A DNA stretch of 9,566 bases from CAZUXY01 sp964624235 (GTDB lineage Bacteria > Spirochaetota > UBA4802 > UBA5368). Below are positions 5,632 to 9,566 of this stretch, piece by piece; within the stretch, counting starts at the first letter, position 1, and each line of letters opens with the position of its first letter. The translations under genes and the position numbers were made by a program. The notes beneath the pieces are model-generated. The model worked only from the letters and a program-made list of their open reading frames with translations. It did not search any database and was not told the origin of the DNA. Location of the stretch: the NCBI GenBank assembly GCA_964624235.1, contig CAZUXY010000096.1, positions 1-9,566 on the forward strand, written 5' to 3'.

Positions 5632-7239
5632 ATGAAAATCGAGTTTGTCGGCGGAGCCCGCACAGTGACCGGCTCATCGTACATCATCAAGAACGATGAA
5701 TTCACCATTATGGTCGACTGCGGCATGTTCCAGGGCACCAGGGAACTCAAGGAGAGGAATTTTCTGCATCTAATCTACGACCCGCCGAAGATAGACGCAC
5801 TGGTGCTCACCCACGCACACATTGATCACAGCGGGCTCATCCCGAAACTGGTGAGGGATGGTTTCAACCATTCAATATACGCCACCGGGGCCACGACCGA
5901 CCTGTGCACCATTATGCTTCCCGACAGCGCCCATATACAGGAGATGGACGCCGAGTGGATCAGCAGGAAACAAAACCGGCTGGGGAGGGAAGCGGTGGAT
6001 CCTCTCTATACGGCTGCCGACGCCGAAGCGGCGCTCGATCGCTTCGTGCCGGTGAAATACGATGAAACGATTAAAATTCATCCGAAGGTTTCAGTTCGGT
6101 TCAGGGACGCCGGACACATACTGGGGTCGGCGTTCATAGAAATGTGGATCGAGGAAAAGGGCAAGACCGTAAAGATAGTATTTTCCGGCGACGTGGGCAG
6201 CACCGACCAGGCCATTATACGCGATCCCGAGACCGTCGACGAGGCCGACGTGCTCCTCATCGAATCGACCTACGGCGACCGCCTGCACAAAAGCCGCGCC
6301 GACACCTACGAGGAATTCAAACAGATCATCAACGAGGCCCGCAACCGCAAGGGGAACATCGTCATCCCCTCTTTCGCGATCGAACGCACGCAGGAAATCA
6401 TCTATACGCTCGGAAGACTGTTCAAGTCCGGGGAAATACCGCGCATGCCGGTCTATATTGATTCCCCCCTGGCGATCTCGGCCACCGAGGTGTTCCGTAA
6501 GAACCAGCAGTCCTTCGACGACGAAACGATGCGCATGATCCTCGCGGGGGAAACACCGCTGGATTTTCCCAACCTGCATTTTACCCGCACCACCGAGGAG
6601 TCGAAACGGCTGAACAAGGAGGCGAAAGGCGCGATAATCATTTCGGCTTCGGGCATGTGCACCGCGGGGAGGATAAAATTCCACCTGCAGAACAACCTTT
6701 ACCGGCCTGAATCCAGCGTGGTGTTCGTGGGTTTTCAGGCGGAGGGCACCCTGGGCCGGAAACTGGTGGACGGACAGAAACGGGTGAAAATTTACGGGGA
6801 AGACGTGGCAGTCAGGGCCACCGTGCATACCCTGGGCGGCTTTTCGGCCCATGCCGACCGTGACGGCCTGCTCGGCTGGATGAGCGGTATAAAGAACAAA
6901 AACCTGAAGGTGTTCGTGGTGCACGGGGAAGAGAAAGCCGCCCTGAGTTTCGCCGGTTCGGTAAAAGAGCGATTCGGTTTCGATTGCCGAGTACCGGGCT
7001 GGGGCGACATCATCGATCTTGCAACGATGGAAACCGAAAACGCGGGATACGGCGTAAAAACGAAGCCGACTGAAAACCTTGACGGAGAGGTGGCGGCTCT
7101 CAGGAAAGCGGTGGATGAGCTGATGGAGAAACTGGATAAGGCGAAGGCCGGAAACCGTTTATATCAGGTGAAAAGACTCGAGCAGGACATCAATGACCTC
7201 ACCGAACTGGTACGGTCGGTTTCGGGCGACCTGGGGTAA
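5632..7239 (+). CDS. Beta-CASP metallo-beta-lactamase-fold protein (predicted RNase, COG1236 type) with coiled-coil tail
   Basis: A 535-residue protein of the CPSF73/Ysh1-like bacterial family; characterised relatives are zinc-dependent endo- or exoribonucleases. Metal-binding motifs are all visible: THAHIDHSG with H61, H63, D65 and H66; H162 in the AGHILGS segment; D187 in FSGDVG. The beta-CASP part includes SFAIERTQEIIY (247-258), SASGMCTAGRIKFHL and the HTLGGFSAHADRDGL segment with H399 and H407, then H431 in VVHGEE. It should therefore be catalytically intact and cytoplasmic. After about residue 475 there is a charged heptad-like helix (AALRKAVDELMEKLDKAK, then LEQDINDLTELV), an extension over the roughly 430-470 residue core that could mediate self-association. 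The ATG at 5632 has AGGAG at 5621-5625. It begins 12 bases after lolD and so is probably co-transcribed, though no functional link to lipoprotein export is known to me. No KH domain is visible. Confidence 0.9.
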   Translation: MKIEFVGGARTVTGSSYIIKNDEFTIMVDCGMFQGTRELKERNFLHLIYDPPKIDALVLTHAHIDHSGLIPKLVRDGFNHSIYATGATTDLCTIMLPDSAHIQEMDAEWISRKQNRLGREAVDPLYTAADAEAALDRFVPVKYDETIKIHPKVSVRFRDAGHILGSAFIEMWIEEKGKTVKIVFSGDVGSTDQAIIRDPETVDEADVLLIESTYGDRLHKSRADTYEEFKQIINEARNRKGNIVIPSFAIERTQEIIYTLGRLFKSGEIPRMPVYIDSPLAISATEVFRKNQQSFDDETMRMILAGETPLDFPNLHFTRTTEESKRLNKEAKGAIIISASGMCTAGRIKFHLQNNLYRPESSVVFVGFQAEGTLGRKLVDGQKRVKIYGEDVAVRATVHTLGGFSAHADRDGLLGWMSGIKNKNLKVFVVHGEEKAALSFAGSVKERFGFDCRVPGWGDIIDLATMETENAGYGVKTKPTENLDGEVAALRKAVDELMEKLDKAKAGNRLYQVKRLEQDINDLTELVRSVSGDLG

Positions 7240-7272
7240 AAAATTATGGTAGTATCGTCCCTGCCGCTGTAA

Positions 7273-7290
7273 TAATATATACTGTAATCA
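7273..7290 (+). promoter_or_regulatory. Candidate -10 element placing transcription start at the ATG (leaderless)
   Basis: TATACT (7278-7283) matches TATAAT at five of six positions and is followed by six bases and then the ATG at 7290, the normal distance from a -10 to the first transcribed base. No Shine-Dalgarno is present before this ATG. The position 17 bases upstream (TCGTCC, 7255-7260) is a poor -35. AT-rich DNA at 7271-7288 could also produce this match by chance. Confidence 0.35.
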
Positions 7291-8384
7291 TGGCAGAACT
7301 AATTAAAACCATCACCGACAAGGGTCTGTTTGAGAAATTGTTCTACAGGTTCTTCATGAAGGGCGAAGTTTTTCTCAAGACGAAGAGCGGCGATCTGAAA
7401 ACCAAATTCCTGGGCTACACCAACGGGATGGCGGCGCTCAGCATTCCCTTCATAAAGAACATGTACGAACAATGCCTGATCTTTACCCGCAGCGAACAGT
7501 ATACCGTCTATGTACACCTGAAACTTATGGAGAAGCAGGAGGATGATTCGTACATCTTCATGCCCATCAAGTTCCAGGTGATATCGGCTGCCCGCAGGGA
7601 AGACCGAAAAATGCTGGAACTGGGCGGAACCGGGAAGAGCGTCATCTATGTCACCAATATAATCTCCGATTTCATTATTCAGAATTCCCTCGCGATGGAT
7701 CTGAAAAAAGTTGACCGTGTAAAAGAGATCATCAAGTTCGACGCGGAAAAACAGTTCAGATCGGTAAAAATCTATTTTGCCAACGAGGGGATGACCGATT
7801 CCAGGATGAAGTTTTTCTACGAAAAAAAAGAGCCCCTGCTTATGCCTGATATCACCAGGAAGGATACGGCGAAAAGCGAGCAGGATTTCAATTTCTACAT
7901 AAACAATTTTTACTCGAAGGACCACCATCTCGCAAACCGCAAACAGCTCATTTCAGAGATAGCGGTACCGATACTGTTCAAGGGAAAAATCCCTTACGGG
8001 TACGTTCAGGTCAATCATACCACACAGATGGGCGAGTCTTCCATGACCATGGTCAAGCGCATGGCCGTACTGGTGGAGGAGCTTTTCAATAAATATAAAC
8101 TGTTCCCCGTCAACAGCGAGAGACTGATTATTTCCGACGTTTCGAAAAACGGAGTGGCAATCGTTTTCCGCGAACGTCGTTTCATACGTTATTTTAAAGA
8201 AAACAGTTACGTATACTTCGACCTGGTGCTGCCGGGAAACAAAAAGTCCTCGTGCCTGGGGGTGGTGCGCAACATAGGAATCCTCGAGAGCAAGATCATC
8301 AAGATAGGATGTGAAATAACGGAAATGGACGCGTTGAGCGAGGTTAATTACGACGAATACCTTGCGTCCCTGGGCATGAGCTGA
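7290..8384 (+). CDS. DUF1577-like protein with N-terminal beta domain, GAF-like middle and PilZ-like C-terminus
   Basis: A 364-residue soluble protein with no signal peptide or membrane segment. I recognise it as resembling the Leptospira DUF1577 family, from memory of its features only. Residues about 20-100 are beta-rich (EVFLKTKSGDLKTKFLGY onward), somewhat like the N-terminal domain of YcgR. They end in R102-R103-E-D-R106, an RxxxR motif like the one preceding PilZ domains that bind c-di-GMP. Residues about 125-265 look GAF-like, with the segment EIAVPILFKGKIPYGYVQVN. Residues about 275-355 resemble a PilZ barrel, with D283-V-S-K-N-G288 matching the DxSxxG motif; no RxxxR lies directly before this barrel. 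A sensing or c-di-GMP-related role is possible but unproven. The start ATG at 7290 lies 50 bases after the beta-CASP gene and has no Shine-Dalgarno. The next gene is convergent. Confidence 0.72.
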   Translation: MAELIKTITDKGLFEKLFYRFFMKGEVFLKTKSGDLKTKFLGYTNGMAALSIPFIKNMYEQCLIFTRSEQYTVYVHLKLMEKQEDDSYIFMPIKFQVISAARREDRKMLELGGTGKSVIYVTNIISDFIIQNSLAMDLKKVDRVKEIIKFDAEKQFRSVKIYFANEGMTDSRMKFFYEKKEPLLMPDITRKDTAKSEQDFNFYINNFYSKDHHLANRKQLISEIAVPILFKGKIPYGYVQVNHTTQMGESSMTMVKRMAVLVEELFNKYKLFPVNSERLIISDVSKNGVAIVFRERRFIRYFKENSYVYFDLVLPGNKKSSCLGVVRNIGILESKIIKIGCEITEMDALSEVNYDEYLASLGMS

Positions 8385-8444
8385 TATTGCCGGTCTATCC
8401 CGCTGTACATATATGGCAACAACCGTTCCTGTAGGGTGGCTGTT
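8385..8444. other. Gap between convergent genes, no clear terminator
   Basis: Sixty bases separate the stops of the DUF1577-like gene and the phosphopantetheinyl transferase. The only inverted pairs are weak (TTGCC 8387-8391 with GGCAA 8415-8419, 23-base loop) and there is no T-run on either strand. Termination here is either factor-dependent or not visible. Confidence 0.4.
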
Positions 8445-9200
8445 TTACGGGAGCATTACTTCCAAAGTGGAGAGCGTGCACGAGTACAGTAGCGGTTTTT
8501 CGGGATACAATGAAGCAAGACTTATTAAGAGACCGTCTCCGGTCTTCCAGGTGTGGAAGTACACCGCTCCATACACGGACGTGGTCGCGGGAATGAGTAC
8601 GCCTTCCTTTTCTTCAAACAATATGTCATGATCTTCCAGCACCTTCAGTATTCCCCTTCCGGTGAATTTTCCCCACGCCTCTTTCAGCGTCCACAGGCGG
8701 AAAAACCCTTCATCGGTGTCGATGAAAGAACGCATGTAGGTTTGTTCCTCCACTGAAAAGAAGCGCCCGGCGACTTTCAGCGGCGCGTTGCGTATTTTTT
8801 CCAGGTCTATGGCCACCGGGGAGTTTTTATTAAGCGCCACCGCGACGGCGGTACGTGTATGGGAAATACTGATGTGCAGGCCGCTGTTTCCCCGTAATAC
8901 GGGTCTTCCGCCGGGCATATGGGTAATCGACGGGCAAAAGGTGTCTTCCGGACATAACCGGGACGCCAGGGCCTTGAGCATAACCCGGGAAAGTAAAAAG
9001 GTCATTTTTTTCCGCGGGAGTTTGATCCGTTCGAGGCGACTGAGCTCTTCACGGTCCAGGCGGGTTGTAAGATGTGCGGATAATCCGCCGGTTTCGAGAG
9101 GTCCGGTGGGGCACAGCAGGCAGAAGGGTATGCCGTGGTCCAGGTCTTCCCGCCAGGTTGATTGACGGGGATTAAACAGTGATTCTTCATGGCGTCTCAT
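8445..9200 (-). CDS. Sfp-type 4'-phosphopantetheinyl transferase
   Basis: A 251-residue enzyme that moves the phosphopantetheine arm of coenzyme A onto a serine of acyl, peptidyl or aryl carrier proteins in the cytoplasm. The length fits the two-lobed Sfp/AcpT type rather than the short AcpS type. Motifs are in order: GRPVL (98-102), LHISISHT (108-115), VAIDLEKI (129-136) with magnesium ligands D132 and E134, FFSVEE (147-152), and FFRLWTLKEAWGKFTGRGI (166-184) with E174 and K178. All key residues are present. No carrier protein, polyketide or peptide synthase is next to it, so it may be a housekeeping enzyme for fatty-acid ACP or serve distant clusters. The ATG at 9200 lacks a Shine-Dalgarno, and an in-frame stop lies upstream with no other start between. 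The next in-frame Met (residue 66) is too far in. The stop is TAA at 8445-8447. Confidence 0.9.
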   Translation of the reverse strand: MRRHEESLFNPRQSTWREDLDHGIPFCLLCPTGPLETGGLSAHLTTRLDREELSRLERIKLPRKKMTFLLSRVMLKALASRLCPEDTFCPSITHMPGGRPVLRGNSGLHISISHTRTAVAVALNKNSPVAIDLEKIRNAPLKVAGRFFSVEEQTYMRSFIDTDEGFFRLWTLKEAWGKFTGRGILKVLEDHDILFEEKEGVLIPATTSVYGAVYFHTWKTGDGLLISLASLYPEKPLLYSCTLSTLEVMLP

Positions 9201-9212
9201 GGTGTATAAAAA

Positions 9213-9257
9213 CCGTACACGGGCCCGCCGGTAAAGCTTATTTTATTGCCGGTACGG
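9213..9257. repeat. Spaced inverted repeat between divergent genes
   Basis: CCGTAC (9213-9218) and GTACGG (9252-9257) are perfect inverted arms 33 bases apart. A palindrome CGGGCCCG (9220-9227) lies between them, and GCCGGTA occurs twice in direct orientation. It lies just upstream of the phosphopantetheinyl transferase gene and could be an operator region. Statistical support is weak. Confidence 0.2.
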
Positions 9258-9281
9258 CTGACTACCCATATTAATCGTTTC

Positions 9282-9310
9282 TTGACACACCGTTTCAGGG
9301 GGTTTTACCG
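9282..9310 (+). promoter_or_regulatory. Isolated -35 consensus, weak -10
   Basis: TTGACA (9282-9287) is perfect, but the region 16-17 bases downstream (TTTACC, 9304-9309) matches TATAAT at only three positions. It could be a second promoter for the rightmost gene. Confidence 0.2.
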
Positions 9311-9351
9311 TGCGGAAGGTCCCGGACCCGTGGAAACGGCAGGATTAATTC

Positions 9352-9379
9352 TAATCCGGCCCGCCCGATCTGCCGATAT
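9352..9379 (+). promoter_or_regulatory. Candidate sigma-28 (flagellar) promoter for the FlgN-like gene
   Basis: GCCGATAT (9372-9379) matches the FliA/sigma-28 -10 consensus GCCGATAA at seven of eight positions. TAAT (9352-9355) lies 16 bases upstream, near the place of the TAAA -35 core (usual spacing 15). Transcription would begin near 9387, leaving a leader of about 90 bases before the ATG at 9478. The link to a flagellar chaperone gene supports it, but both calls are tentative. Confidence 0.4.
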
Positions 9380-9465
9380 TCAAAAGGAGGCAGTACAGGG
9401 ATTCATGACTGATTCCGGGGAGACCGTTCAGGACGCGCTCTCCCGCGATCCGTCTGAAAAACTCC

Positions 9466-9473
9466 AAGGAGGG
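9466..9473 (+). promoter_or_regulatory. Strong ribosome binding site deciding the start at 9478
   Basis: AAGGAGGG ends four bases before the ATG at 9478. It is the strongest Shine-Dalgarno in the window and is the main reason for placing a gene start here. A second site, AAGGAGG (9384-9390), lies upstream, 14 bases before another ATG at 9405. Confidence 0.7.
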
Positions 9474-9477
9474 ACCC

Positions 9478-9566
9478 ATGGCAAACCCGGTCGCGGAAAT
9501 AGAAAAAATCCTGACTGAAGAACTTCAGATTTATACCGAGCTTTACAACCTGGAAGAACGGAAGAG
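9478..9566 (+). CDS. flgN: FlgN-like flagellar chaperone, N-terminal 29 codons only
   Basis: The visible residues, MANPVAEIEKILTEELQIY followed by TELYNLEERK, form an amphipathic helix with the leucine/tyrosine spacing seen at the start of FlgN proteins. FlgN chaperones hold the hook-filament junction proteins FlgK and FlgL in the cytoplasm and bring them to the flagellar export gate. Only 29 codons lie in the window, so any small helical protein with this pattern is an alternative. The start is set by AAGGAGGG just upstream. A sigma-28-like element at 9352-9379 and a likely spirochaete origin agree with a flagellar role. If correct, flgK and flgL should follow to the right of the window. Confidence 0.5.
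   Translation, partial: MANPVAEIEKILTEELQIYTELYNLEERK

Noticed and set aside
6091..6924. Long open frame of 277 codons on the minus strand opposite the beta-CASP gene
   Set aside because: It lies wholly within a gene with intact catalytic motifs, has no recognisable domain and no ribosome site I can support; it is a by-product of GC-rich codon use.
9246..9404. Plus-strand frame starting at TTG 9246 and running toward the FlgN-like gene
   Set aside because: Rare start codon, no ribosome site, Arg/Pro-rich low-information translation, and it runs through promoter-like DNA; only its last 37 codons (from 9405) have any upstream Shine-Dalgarno.
1..9566. Mobile elements, CRISPR arrays, tRNA genes, toxin-antitoxin or defence genes
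   Set aside because: I looked for them and saw no transposase or integrase motifs, regularly spaced repeats, tRNA-like clover arms or defence domains. All main genes are household, envelope or signalling types.

Overview
The window (9,566 bases, moderately GC-rich with AT-rich gene-free gaps) looks like ordinary chromosome from a Gram-negative (diderm) bacterium. The best guess is a spirochaete, possibly related to Leptospira. The reasons are a Lol-type lipoprotein export system, which implies an outer membrane; a protein resembling the Leptospira DUF1577/PilZ-like family; and a probable flagellar FlgN chaperone at the right edge. The lineage call is an inference from remembered family features, not a database match.

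Layout, left to right. (1) Positions 1-849, plus: 3' part of a radical SAM enzyme with a C-terminal TPR tail. (2) Positions 846-2327, minus: an unusual single ORF joining RsmG (16S rRNA m7G methyltransferase) to a SpoU/TrmH-family RNA methyltransferase; its stop codon overlaps that of gene 1. (3) Positions 2466-3407, minus: a membrane-anchored LysM/M23 peptidoglycan hydrolase. (4) A divergent promoter region at 3408-3629. (5) A compact plus-strand cluster: Lol permease (3630-4931), LolD ATPase (4942-5619) and a beta-CASP metallo-beta-lactamase RNase-type protein (5632-7239), with gaps of 10 and 12 bases. (6) Positions 7290-8384, plus: a DUF1577-like, GAF-like and PilZ-like protein with no Shine-Dalgarno, perhaps leaderless. 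(7) Positions 8445-9200, minus and convergent: an Sfp-type phosphopantetheinyl transferase. (8) Position 9478 to the end, plus: the first 29 codons of a FlgN-like gene with a strong ribosome binding site and an upstream sigma-28-like element.

How the genes relate. The Lol pair extracts lipoproteins from the inner membrane and the M23 enzyme acts on the wall, so the divergent pair at 3408-3629 joins two envelope functions. RsmG-SpoU and the beta-CASP protein both belong to RNA metabolism. No gene-free stretch exceeds 300 bases. I see no tRNA, rRNA, CRISPR array, insertion sequence or phage gene. The most notable items are the RsmG-SpoU fusion with a possible internal start, the possible leaderless start at 7290, the split PilZ-type motifs, and the sigma-28-like site. 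I do not see a clear new multi-gene system.
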